This document shows, one piece after another, positions 1 through 7,954 of a stretch of 64,000 nucleotides of DNA (positions are counted from its first letter, which is position 1; every line of letters starts with the position of its first letter). The position numbers were made by a program, and so were the translations under genes. The notes beneath the pieces were generated by a model that saw only the letters and a program-made list of their open reading frames with translations, made no database searches and was not told the DNA's origin. Source of the stretch: Bryocella elongata (lineage in GTDB: Bacteria > Acidobacteriota > Terriglobia > Terriglobales > Acidobacteriaceae); contig NZ_FNVA01000008.1 of NCBI RefSeq assembly GCF_900108185.1, positions 1-64,000 of the forward strand, in the 5' to 3' direction.

Positions 1-138
1 CCAGTACAACTGGCATCGACCTCATACCAGCCTCGATCGAAAACCTCCCATCAGCCGATCTGGACTCAACGTAAATAACCTGCTGATACACCACATGTAA
101 AGCGCCGTCTTTTCAGGGGCGTCGCACACGATCCAAAA

Positions 139-163
139 CGCAGATTCCCGGCGGGAATGACAA
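139..163. repeat. Short palindromic intergenic repeat, copy 1
   Basis: A perfect 6-bp inverted repeat, ATTCCC-GGC-GGGAAT (144-158), lies in the core CGCAGATTCCCNNCGGGAAT followed by GACAA. The same core occurs at 57858-57882 with loop TTC instead of GGC. The arms are kept and only the loop differs, so this looks like a dispersed REP-type element. It sits downstream of the methyltransferase stop. The rest of 1-196 shows nothing I can support. Confidence 0.6.
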
Positions 164-196
164 ACCAAAGGTAGCTGCAGCCCGGGGAAAAAGGCT

Positions 197-937
197 TTAC
201 GCCTTCCTGCAGAGAAAGATGCAGTCGCCGCGGACGTAGCCGAACTTCACGGAGTCGTCGCCCCCGGCCATGCACTCTTCGTAGGTGAAGCCGGCTGCGA
301 CGAGACGGTCGCGGAAGTCTCGACCGTAGAAGCGGACGTGGTCGGAGGCTCCGAAGTGACGCTCGCGGTCTGCTTCGGTCTTGATGGCGGGGTTTTCGTA
401 GGTCCTGGACCAGGCTTCGATGATGGGAACAGCGGTGATCAGAACGCCATCCGGCGTGAGGATGCGGTGTATCTCGGCGAGCGATTTCCTGTCGTCCACA
501 TGCTCAAGGATGTGAAGCGCGAGCACGAGCTCGGCGGAGCTGTCCGGCAGGTCGATCTTCTCGATGTTGAGGACGCGGCCGCCGCGACCGGGCACGATAT
601 CCGCACTGATGTATTCAGGGACGCGCTTGCGAATGATCTCGCCGACACACCTCTCGGGCGCGAAGTGTACGACGCACTTCACGTTGTCGAGGAGGTTGCG
701 CTGCTCAATGGTGTTGTAGAGCAGGCGATGGCGTTCGCCTGAACGGCAAACGGGGCAAACGGCTCCGGGGCGGACCGGCATGCCTGCGGTGCCGAACTTG
801 CCGGTGTAGCCACAGATGACGCAGCGCTTCTCCCCGCCTGCGTGAGCCGTGGTCTGGAAGACGCTGATCCAATACCGGAGCTGGTGAATCCGCCAACGGA
901 GGGCGTTAGGCACCATGCGTTTGATCTGTTGTCGCAA
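197..937 (-). CDS. SAM-dependent methyltransferase with N-terminal zinc ribbon
   Basis: This is a 246-residue class I methyltransferase. Two CxxC pairs (C39/C42 and C61/C64) form a probable zinc ribbon at the N-terminus. A methyltransferase_11-like core follows, with HILEHVDD near residues 142-149, the usual post-motif II signature. The start is TTG at 937, chosen because GAAGGAG lies 5 nt upstream; ATG at 916 is the alternative. The substrate is unknown. Zinc-ribbon methyltransferases of this layout often modify sugars or rRNA, but nothing here decides. It is transcribed divergently from the VWA gene. Confidence 0.82.
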   Translation of the reverse strand: MRQQIKRMVPNALRWRIHQLRYWISVFQTTAHAGGEKRCVICGYTGKFGTAGMPVRPGAVCPVCRSGERHRLLYNTIEQRNLLDNVKCVVHFAPERCVGEIIRKRVPEYISADIVPGRGGRVLNIEKIDLPDSSAELVLALHILEHVDDRKSLAEIHRILTPDGVLITAVPIIEAWSRTYENPAIKTEADRERHFGASDHVRFYGRDFRDRLVAAGFTYEECMAGGDDSVKFGYVRGDCIFLCRKA

Positions 938-1091
938 TCAGACTCCTTCGAGGCCGCGGATCTGGCTCATGGCAAGCCCGCCGGGGAGGGGATGGATCTG
1001 CTTCCCCCAGTGTACGGTTCGCGGCGCACCTGGCAGCCTGCAGGATGAGCGAAACAGCTTCGGGTGTACCCTCGTCTACTGGAACATGCGG

Positions 1092-2330
1092 ATGAATAGA
1101 TCTTTCCTGGCGGCTGCGGGTGTCCTGCTGATGGCTGCGTCAACCCCCTTGGCAGCACCTGCTCAGCAGAGCGACAAACCGGTGCTGGTGAAGAAGCCGG
1201 AAGCTCCTATTTCGACGATTACCGTCGAGGCGAAGCTGGTCGTGGTTCCGGTGGTGGTGCGCGACAAAAAGGGCGCTATTGAGAACAACCTGAAGCAGGC
1301 AGACTTCGCCTTGCAGGTGACGGGAAAGCCGCAGACGATCAAATACTTCGATCACGACACGGATGTGCCGCTGACGCTGGGGCTGGTGGTGGATGCTTCG
1401 CGCAGCATGCAGGACCACCTGGACGATGAGCGCAAGGCGAGCCAGGTCTTCCTGCAGACGATGCTGCAGCCGGCCAAGGGAACGCGCCCGGCTGACAAGG
1501 CGTTCGTGATCCAGTTTGCTCACCAGATCGAGATGCTGAACGATGTGACGGACTCCGTTCCGCAGCTGGCCGCAGCGCTGCGCGAGCTGGGGACGGAAAG
1601 TTCCACCTTCAAGACGCAGGACAACAGCGGGCAGGTCGACAGCGAAGGGCGCAGGGCGCATGGAGGCGGCACGGCTCTTTATGACGCGGTGTACCTCGCC
1701 GACGACGAGGTGACGGCGAATCAGAAGGGCCGGAAGGCGATCATCCTGCTGACCGATGGAGCGGACAACGGCAGCAAGGAAGGGCTGCCGGATGCGATTG
1801 AGTCGGCGCAGCGCGCGGACACGATCGTGTACGCGATCTATTACAAGGGCGAGCAGAGGCGCGATCAGAATCGTGGGCCCGGCAACGGCGGGCGACGCGG
1901 CGGTATGGGTGGTGGTGGCTGGCCGGGCGGTGGCGGTGGCTACCCTGGCGGCGGTGGGGGCTATCCCGGTGGCGGTGGTTATCCCGGAGGCGGCGGAAAT
2001 GGCGGCGGCAACAATCCCAACGGCGGCAATAACCCCAACGGGGGTGGTGGAGGCTACAAGCCCAACGTCGATGGCCTGAAGGTGCTGGAGCGTCTGTGCG
2101 GAGAGACCGGAGGGCGGGTCTTTGAGGTGTCGAAGAAGGACACGGTGGAGTCGATCTACGCGCAGATCGGTGAGGAGCTGCGCTCGCAGTACCGCCTGGG
2201 CTTTACGCCCACGGACGAGGCTGCCAAAGAGGGCTACCACACGATTGCTCTGACGCTGAACGGCGATGCTGGCAAGAGCAAGCCCCTGATCGAGACGCGG
2301 GATGGGTACTACACGGGGGCGGCGCGGTAA
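1092..2330 (+). CDS. Secreted VWFA-related domain protein with Gly-rich insert
   Basis: This exported protein has a von Willebrand factor A-type domain of the kind common in Acidobacteriota (VWFA-related, TIGR03436-like). A signal peptide (MNRSFLAAAGVLLMAAS, cut near APAQQ) is followed by a beta-rich region and a MIDAS metal-site motif DASRS near residue 101. ILLTDGADNG lies later in the fold. Residues about 262-322 are a low-complexity insert of GGGGYPG and NPNGG units lying between the VWA strands. ATG at 1092 is chosen because GGAAC is 8 nt upstream and the signal peptide starts there; ATG at 1086 is possible. The role is unknown, perhaps adhesion or envelope assembly. Confidence 0.85.
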   Translation: MNRSFLAAAGVLLMAASTPLAAPAQQSDKPVLVKKPEAPISTITVEAKLVVVPVVVRDKKGAIENNLKQADFALQVTGKPQTIKYFDHDTDVPLTLGLVVDASRSMQDHLDDERKASQVFLQTMLQPAKGTRPADKAFVIQFAHQIEMLNDVTDSVPQLAAALRELGTESSTFKTQDNSGQVDSEGRRAHGGGTALYDAVYLADDEVTANQKGRKAIILLTDGADNGSKEGLPDAIESAQRADTIVYAIYYKGEQRRDQNRGPGNGGRRGGMGGGGWPGGGGGYPGGGGGYPGGGGYPGGGGNGGGNNPNGGNNPNGGGGGYKPNVDGLKVLERLCGETGGRVFEVSKKDTVESIYAQIGEELRSQYRLGFTPTDEAAKEGYHTIALTLNGDAGKSKPLIETRDGYYTGAAR

Positions 2331-2346
2331 GCCGCCGCCGGGCCTC

Positions 2347-2646
2347 TCAGGGATGCTGGGAGCTGTTCTCCGAGCTCCAACTCGCATCGGCCATCTCGGC
2401 GTCGTCGCGTGAGGCGCACGGGGCTGGATCGGTAGGATCGGCGAGCTCGAATCCCGGCGCGTCTTTGCCATCGCAGCGAACCCGGTTGCTTTCGGTCTGG
2501 CATGGAATGCGGCCGAACCACACCTGGCCGTTGCCGCGATGGACGAAGGTCGGGACCAGGCTGGTCAGCGCACCCGTCAGAGCGCAAACAAGCATCACCA
2601 CAAGCAGGAAATCGGGAGTGGACGAACCGGTACCGCGATCATTCAT
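2347..2646 (-). CDS. Small single-span membrane protein, hypothetical
   Basis: This 99-residue protein has one hydrophobic segment near residues 13-33 (LLVVMLVCALTGALTSLVP) and a polar, acidic C-terminal tail. I recognise no family. AAGG lies just upstream of the ATG. Only 16 nt separate its stop from the convergent VWA gene, so the pair may share a termination zone. It could also be a chance open frame in high-GC DNA; the membrane segment and spacing are the main support. Confidence 0.45.
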   Translation of the reverse strand: MNDRGTGSSTPDFLLVVMLVCALTGALTSLVPTFVHRGNGQVWFGRIPCQTESNRVRCDGKDAPGFELADPTDPAPCASRDDAEMADASWSSENSSQHP

Positions 2647-2700
2647 GCCCTTTGGGACGGCTTCCTTTTGCAGGGCGTTTCGCGTTGGGACGGGTCGCGC

Positions 2701-3702
2701 CTACTTTTCTGCCGTTGGCGCGGTGAGCCAGCCGTGCAGCTGGAGCCAGTGCTCGACGATCAGGGGATAGACGGCAAGCTCGGGGTACCTGGGCTGATCG
2801 TCGCCCATGTGGGTGCCGTGCGGACCCTGCTGAAAGACGTGTACCTCGGCATCGACGCCGGCCTTCTGCAGCGCATTGAAGAACGAGGTTGCGTTGAGCG
2901 AGTTCACCTTCTCGTCGCGTTCGGTGGCGTAGATGAGGCTCGGTGAGGTTTCCTTCGTGACGTGCAGGACGGGGTTGAGGGCATCGACGAGGACCTGGGG
3001 AGCGTTCTTGCCGGTCAGGGCTTCCATGCCATTGGTGCCGGGGATGGAGGGATCGAGGTCGGTGCGGGCGTAGTTGAGGATGGCGAAGTCGGGACGTGCG
3101 GAGACTTTGTCAATGGCGTCGCTTTGGACCGCTTCCCCATACGTGCCGTCGGCGCGGAAACGCGCGTCGCCATGCGGATCGGCGGTGGCCAGCCATGCTG
3201 CGAGGTGGCCTCCGGCGGAGAAGCCCCACACGCCGATGGCATCGGGACGGAAGCCCCAGTCTTTGGCGTGGAACCGCATCAGCCGCATGGCGCGCTGGCC
3301 ATCGACCATCGCCCAGGGGTACAGATAGCGCGGCGAGAGACGGTACTGCAGCACGCAGGCGCTGATGTTGTGGGTCTGCAGCCAGCGCGCTTCGTGGGCT
3401 CCCTCCTGCTCCATGACGAGGTGGTTGTAGCCTCCGCCGGGAAGCACGACGACGGCGGTGTGCGGTCCGGGGCCGGTGGCGGGATAACAGAACAGCTTCG
3501 GCTGGTCGTCGTCCTCGGCGCCGACGGCCCCGGGAGCTTTGCCGTCCCACAGGGGCTGCATCATGCCGAAGCCGGTGGGCATCTTCGTGTGGACGAGGTT
3601 CGATGCCGCCGGCTGCTGGGCGCCAGCGGAGAAGAGCGAGGCCGCGGTGGCGACGACCGCCAGCAGGGAGCTTGCGCCGGGGAGACGAGGAAGAGATCTC
3701 AT
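2701..3702 (-). CDS. Secreted alpha/beta-hydrolase, probable carbohydrate esterase
   Basis: This 333-residue protein has a signal peptide (residues 1-30, ending AGAQQ). It carries the oxyanion region PGGGYNHL (88-95), the nucleophile elbow GFSAGG (S162), a probable acid D263 and a histidine near 295-298 in PHGTHMG. This layout matches bacterial acetyl-xylan or feruloyl esterase-like hydrolases (BD-FAE/XynB-type). It probably deacylates plant polysaccharides in the periplasm or outside the cell. The start at 3702 is set by the signal peptide; longer upstream reading is not credible. It is divergent from the thioredoxin-like gene. Confidence 0.85.
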   Translation of the reverse strand: MRSLPRLPGASSLLAVVATAASLFSAGAQQPAASNLVHTKMPTGFGMMQPLWDGKAPGAVGAEDDDQPKLFCYPATGPGPHTAVVVLPGGGYNHLVMEQEGAHEARWLQTHNISACVLQYRLSPRYLYPWAMVDGQRAMRLMRFHAKDWGFRPDAIGVWGFSAGGHLAAWLATADPHGDARFRADGTYGEAVQSDAIDKVSARPDFAILNYARTDLDPSIPGTNGMEALTGKNAPQVLVDALNPVLHVTKETSPSLIYATERDEKVNSLNATSFFNALQKAGVDAEVHVFQQGPHGTHMGDDQPRYPELAVYPLIVEHWLQLHGWLTAPTAEK

Positions 3703-3919
3703 GGCCCAACAGCATACCTGTAACCTGTCAGACCGGGCTTGCGTCTCATGGCTGCCCGCAACTTCCAACGTCCGGGAGCATCCAGAAGGTAGACCCTGCG
3801 TGCTCCAGGTCGATGGCGCGTACCGTGCTGTTGGCGGATGATAGGAAGCGACGGTGGGCCGTCGAGTCCCGCTGCAGTTTGATTCCTGCGGGAACGGCGA
3901 GCAACAGAGGAGAAGTTCC

Positions 3920-4453
3920 ATGACCGGGAAGACACATACCCGCAACACACTGCTTCGCGGACTCCGCACCGCGCTGGCGGCCGCAGTGCTGGCGGCACCG
4001 TTGATGTTGGCTGCGCCGATGCAAGCGCAGATCCTGCCGCACGATGCGACCGTTGGTTTGCACCCGCACCACATCTATCCGACGATCGAGGCGGCGAACG
4101 GTGACATTCGCGACGCCCTGGCGGTAGCGCGCAAGACGCACAAGCGCGTAATTCTCGACTTCGGTGGCGACTGGTGCGGCGATTGCCAGGTGCTGTTCCT
4201 GTACTTCCATCAGGCTCCGAACCAGCAGATCATCAACCAGCACTTCATCATCGTGCCGATCAACGTGGGGCACATCGACGCGAACCTGGATATTGCCAAG
4301 CGTTACGGCGTTCCGGCGAAGGGGGTACCGGCGCTGGCGGTGCTGAACGAACATGGCAGGCTGCTTTATTCGCAGGGCAACAACGAGTTCTCCGACATGC
4401 GACACATGGACGCGCAGTCGGTGACGGCGTTTCTGAATAAGTGGAAGCAGTAA
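3920..4453 (+). CDS. Exported thioredoxin-fold protein
   Basis: This 177-residue protein has a signal sequence (about 1-37, ending PMQAQ) and a thioredoxin-like fold with active-site W85-CGDC-89, followed by a conserved GVPALAVL strand that includes the cis-proline. CGDC differs from the CGPC of thioredoxin and resembles DUF953/thioredoxin_7-like periplasmic proteins. It probably acts on disulfides outside the cytoplasm. AGAGGAGAAG lies just upstream of the ATG. A short GCTCAC/GTGAGC stem (4476-4493) follows the gene without a T-run. Confidence 0.85.
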   Translation: MTGKTHTRNTLLRGLRTALAAAVLAAPLMLAAPMQAQILPHDATVGLHPHHIYPTIEAANGDIRDALAVARKTHKRVILDFGGDWCGDCQVLFLYFHQAPNQQIINQHFIIVPINVGHIDANLDIAKRYGVPAKGVPALAVLNEHGRLLYSQGNNEFSDMRHMDAQSVTAFLNKWKQ

Positions 4454-4512
4454 ACGCAGTACTCTGACGAGGACCGCTCACGTTGCTGTGAGCTGCCTCA
4501 AACGCTGACCCT

Positions 4513-5643
4513 ATGGAGCGCGCAGTCGAGACCATTTCGCGCAACGGTTCCAAGACGATCGCCGCGGACCTCCTGAAGAGGTTCGTGGTGACGCCGATGC
4601 ATCGTTGCCTGCGAGGGATCCTGCTGCTGCGCGCGGCGGTGTTCTCGGCGATCGATCACGACGTCTTTACTGTGGGCCAGGCGACAGCGTACTCGAGCAT
4701 CCTGGCGCTGTTCCCGGCGCTGATCGTGACGGCGGCGGTGGTGGGAATGTTGCCGGGCACAGCGCCGCTGCGCTCGCAGCTGGCGGGCTTTTTCGATCGC
4801 GTGCTGCCCTCCAACGTGGCGCCGCTGCTGGATGCGTACTTCTCTCAGTCGCACCAGAATCCACAGACGACCAAGGCTCTCTTCAGCGCGCTGGTGGTGA
4901 GCCTGTTCGGTGCGGCGAATGTCATGTCCACGCTGATGGAGGGCTTTCGCCGTGCGCATGGCCTGCCGGAGATTCACGGCAGCTTCTGGCCGCGGCGAAT
5001 GCGTGCGCTGGTCCTGGTGCCGTTGTCGCTTCTGCCCATGGCGGGAGCTAGTCTGCTCGTCATGTTCGGGCACTTCCTGACGGTGAAGCTCGCCGGGTGG
5101 GTCGCGACCGATCTTCGGGGAACGTTCTATGTGATTGCGGTCCTGCTGCGCTGGACCGTAGCCCTGACGGGCTCTGTCGCGATCCTGGGACTGATCTACC
5201 ACCTTGGGACGGACCCGGACCGGCGGCTCGAACTTCGGCTCGAGCCGTTGATCCGGGAGACGCTGCGGCGTCCGCTCAGCCTGCTGCGTATGGAATGGAC
5301 CTGGCGCGCGAGCCTTCCGGGAGCGGCGCTGGCGACGGGGCTGTGGTTCATCTCCACGCTGATATTCGGACTGTATGTGACGCGATATGCGAACTATTCG
5401 CGGGTCTACGGTTCGCTGGGGGCGGCGATTGCGCTGTTGGTGTGGCTTTACATCATCGCCGTCAGCGTGCTGATGGGAGCTGAGTTTAATGCGCAGCGGG
5501 CGAGGGACTCCCGCAACGCCGCGGAGGGCCGCCCGAGCTTTACCGGGCATCCCCGGGAGCTGCTGGCTGCGCTGCGCTGGCCGCCGGGGTGGAGACGGTC
5601 ACGCTCGAATGCGCGCGGCGCAGGTAGAATGTCAGACGGATAG
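4513..5643 (+). CDS. YihY/BrkB-family inner membrane protein
   Basis: This 376-residue polytopic membrane protein has about six hydrophobic segments. The family pattern is visible: YSSILALFPALIV near residue 60, a central FGAANVMSTLMEGFRRAHG, and a C-terminal RVYGSLGAAIALLVWLYI followed by GAEFNAQ. These are the hallmarks of the YihY/virulence factor BrkB family, whose members have been linked to envelope phospholipid transport. It ends 112 nt before pyk on the same strand, with no terminator visible between them. Confidence 0.88.
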   Translation: MERAVETISRNGSKTIAADLLKRFVVTPMHRCLRGILLLRAAVFSAIDHDVFTVGQATAYSSILALFPALIVTAAVVGMLPGTAPLRSQLAGFFDRVLPSNVAPLLDAYFSQSHQNPQTTKALFSALVVSLFGAANVMSTLMEGFRRAHGLPEIHGSFWPRRMRALVLVPLSLLPMAGASLLVMFGHFLTVKLAGWVATDLRGTFYVIAVLLRWTVALTGSVAILGLIYHLGTDPDRRLELRLEPLIRETLRRPLSLLRMEWTWRASLPGAALATGLWFISTLIFGLYVTRYANYSRVYGSLGAAIALLVWLYIIAVSVLMGAEFNAQRARDSRNAAEGRPSFTGHPRELLAALRWPPGWRRSRSNARGAGRMSDG

Positions 5644-5755
5644 CCGGTAGAAGGTTTGACCGGACTGACAACTAACTGCACATGGAAAGAGCGGGTCCGA
5701 CTGGCGGGCCGCGGGGATGCTGGGTTTGATGGAAGCCACAATCAAGGGTGCGACC

Positions 5756-7183
5756 ATGACGTCGCGCCGCGCCAAAATCGTCGCCACGCTGGGGCCTGCT
5801 TCGAGCACGGAAGAGGTATTTCGGAGCCTGGTACGCGCGGGGCTGGACGTCGCCCGCCTGAACTTTTCGCACGGTTCGCATGAGCAGAAGGCCGAGCTCA
5901 TTGCAATGGTCCGCAAGGTGGCGAAGGAAGAGTGCAAGCCCATCTGCATCCTCGCCGACCTGCAGGGACCGAAGATCCGCACTGGCGTGCTGGTCGACCA
6001 CAAGCCCGTGCTGCTGGAGGCAGGCAAGCGCCTGACCATCACGCCTGTGCAGATGGAAGGCACCGCCGAGCGCGTGAGCACCGTCTTCACGACGCTGGCC
6101 GAGAACCTGAAACCGGGTGACCAGGTGCTGCTGTCGGACGGCCTGATCGAGCTGCGGGTCATCGAGATTCAGGGTGCTGACGTCGTCACCGAGATCATCA
6201 ACGGCGGCATGCTGGGCGAGAAGAAGGGCATCAACCTTCCGGGCGTTGCCATCAAGGTGCCATCGCTGACGGAGAAGGATGAGATTGATCTTGAGTTCGC
6301 GCTGAAGGCAGGCGTGGATTCGATCGCTGTCTCCTTTGTGCAGACCGCGGATGACGTGCGGTATGTGAAGGGCCGCATCGCGGCGCTGGGCTTCGATGCG
6401 TGGGTGATCTCGAAGCTGGAGAAGCCTCAGGCGATCGATCATCTCGACTCGATTCTCGAAGCATCCGACGGCATCATGGTGGCCCGTGGCGACCTGGGCG
6501 TAGAGATGCCGCCCGAAAAGGTTCCGGCGATCCAGAAGCACATCATTCGCCGCTCGCTGGAGTACCGCAAGCCGGTGATCACGGCGACGCAGATGCTGGA
6601 GTCGATGATCGACAACCCGCGCCCGACGAGGGCCGAGGCTTCGGACGTCGCGAACGCGATCTACGATGGCACCGATGCCGTGATGCTTTCGGCGGAGTCT
6701 GCTGCGGGCAAGTATCCGGTCGAAGCGGTCGCGATGATGGCGAAGATTGTGATGGAGACCGAGTCGCAGATCGAGCTCGTCTCCAACCGCGCATTGCGTC
6801 ACAAGCGCCGCACGCTGAGCGTCCCGGAGACGATCTGCGAGTGCATGGCGCACTCGGCGGATGATCTCGATCTCGCAGCGATTGCGATCTTCACCGAGAC
6901 GGGTACGACGGCTCGTCTGCTCTCGAAGTACCGCCCGGACTCGCCGATCTTCGTGCTCTCACCGTTCGAGAGCGTGGTGCATCGCGCGATGCTGCTGTGG
7001 GGCACGCAGCCTATCCAGTGCGAGCGCTTCACTTCCACCGACAAGCTGGTGGAGATGGCGGAGACGATTCTGGAGACGCATGGCCATGTGAAGCCGAAGC
7101 AGATTGTGGGTATCGTGGCGGGCACGGCGACGAAGTCGGGCGCGACGAACTTTATGCGGCTGCATGTGATTGGGGATCGGTAA
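5756..7183 (+). CDS. pyk: Pyruvate kinase
   Basis: This 475-residue enzyme converts phosphoenolpyruvate and ADP to pyruvate and ATP in glycolysis. The sequence begins RRAKIVATLGPASS and holds SKLEKPQAI with the catalytic lysine, the MVARGDLGVE metal-site motif and ATQMLESM, the PK active-site signature. A C-terminal allosteric-type domain includes the ETGTTARLLSKYRP region. Length fits bacterial type II enzymes. ATG at 5756 gives the canonical N-terminus; in-frame ATGs at 5717 and 5729 would add 13 or 9 residues. Confidence 0.97.
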   Translation: MTSRRAKIVATLGPASSTEEVFRSLVRAGLDVARLNFSHGSHEQKAELIAMVRKVAKEECKPICILADLQGPKIRTGVLVDHKPVLLEAGKRLTITPVQMEGTAERVSTVFTTLAENLKPGDQVLLSDGLIELRVIEIQGADVVTEIINGGMLGEKKGINLPGVAIKVPSLTEKDEIDLEFALKAGVDSIAVSFVQTADDVRYVKGRIAALGFDAWVISKLEKPQAIDHLDSILEASDGIMVARGDLGVEMPPEKVPAIQKHIIRRSLEYRKPVITATQMLESMIDNPRPTRAEASDVANAIYDGTDAVMLSAESAAGKYPVEAVAMMAKIVMETESQIELVSNRALRHKRRTLSVPETICECMAHSADDLDLAAIAIFTETGTTARLLSKYRPDSPIFVLSPFESVVHRAMLLWGTQPIQCERFTSTDKLVEMAETILETHGHVKPKQIVGIVAGTATKSGATNFMRLHVIGDR

Positions 7184-7187
7184 GAAG

Positions 7188-7208
7188 ATACGAGATGCGA
7201 GATGCGAA
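7188..7208 (-). repeat. Heptameric repeat array A
   Basis: Three tandem heptamers of the unit ATGCGAG (complement CTCGCAT) begin 4 nt after the pyk stop. The unit recurs inverted at 7379-7410 and 7915-7949, inside the Oar-like gene at 27072-27100, and in shorter form at 44127-44143 and 56952-56972. Arrays A and B are inverted relative to each other, so 7188-7410 could fold into one long hairpin. Confidence 0.75.
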
Positions 7209-7378
7209 GCTGGTCTAAAGTTAGCGGCTGACGAAGGAGACTGCTGGCTCGAACGGAGTCGAAAGATGAGATCCGAGATTCTTAGAACTGGATGCGAAAG
7301 ACGAGAGACTGGGCTGCCATAGATTTCGCGGCTCACGAAGAGAATTCCTGCTAGGGGCCGTCTACAAAGGCGTAGCTT

Positions 7379-7410
7379 TATCTCGCATCTCGCATCTCGC
7401 ATCTCGCATA
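7379..7410 (+). repeat. Heptameric repeat array B
   Basis: Four exact tandem copies of CTCGCAT lie 16 nt upstream of the four-helix-bundle start codon. The array is in direct orientation to array C, which follows that gene, so the gene is bracketed by direct repeats. Confidence 0.8.
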
Positions 7411-7426
7411 AAGGAACCGACGAGCT

Positions 7427-7801
7427 ATGCATCGTTCCTATCTTGATTTCATTGGCTGGCAAAAGGCAATGCAGCTGTCCGTGCAAGTGTATGAGCTAAC
7501 GCGCGGGTTCCCGCGTGAGGAGCTATACGGCATGACCAGCCAGTTGCGTCGCGCAAGCATCTCGATTGTTAGCAACATTGCGGAAGGCCATGGACGGGGA
7601 ACGCGTCCTCAGTTGGCGCATTTTCTCTCCATAGCGAGAGGATCCGCGTTCGAGGTCGAGGCCCAGCTATTGCTTTGCGGACAGGTGGGTCTCGGCGAGC
7701 GAGCTTGTTTGGGTCGCTGTGAGTCTCTTTGCGATGAGGTCAGTCGCATTCTGGCTTCGGCCATTCGGGGTTTGAACGAGCCAGGGGCAGAATCGCTTTA
7801 G
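7427..7801 (+). CDS. Four-helix-bundle protein (S23/Avd-like, TIGR02436 type)
   Basis: This 124-residue, mostly helical protein shows the family pattern: WQKAMQLSVQVYELTRGFPREE, YGMTSQLRRASISIVSNIAEG, then HFLSIARGSAFEVEAQL. Relatives are encoded in intervening sequences of 23S rRNA genes and resemble the Avd accessory protein of diversity-generating retroelements; members form basic pentameric barrels that bind nucleic acid. Here it stands alone between pyk and mutL with AAAGGAAC as ribosome binding site. It is flanked by CTCGYAT arrays at 7379-7410 and 7915-7949, which suggests an independently inserted unit. No reverse transcriptase or rRNA gene is near. Confidence 0.85.
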   Translation: MHRSYLDFIGWQKAMQLSVQVYELTRGFPREELYGMTSQLRRASISIVSNIAEGHGRGTRPQLAHFLSIARGSAFEVEAQLLLCGQVGLGERACLGRCESLCDEVSRILASAIRGLNEPGAESL

Positions 7802-7914
7802 GCGTTGGACTGTCCGCCCAGGTGCCAAGGCCGCTCCCTGACCACTTGCAGCAGGTGATCGCACGGGACGATTTCCGCAGTTTCCTTATCGGCTTCTTTC
7901 AGAAACCACCGTTC

Positions 7915-7949
<35 letters not shown>

Positions 7950-7954
7950 TCTCT

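Noticed and set aside
1140-2471. Long minus-strand frame of 443 codons opposite the VWA gene
   Set aside because: It is antisense to a gene with a signal peptide and MIDAS motif. Composition is Arg/His/Leu-rich as expected for the shadow of high-GC coding DNA.
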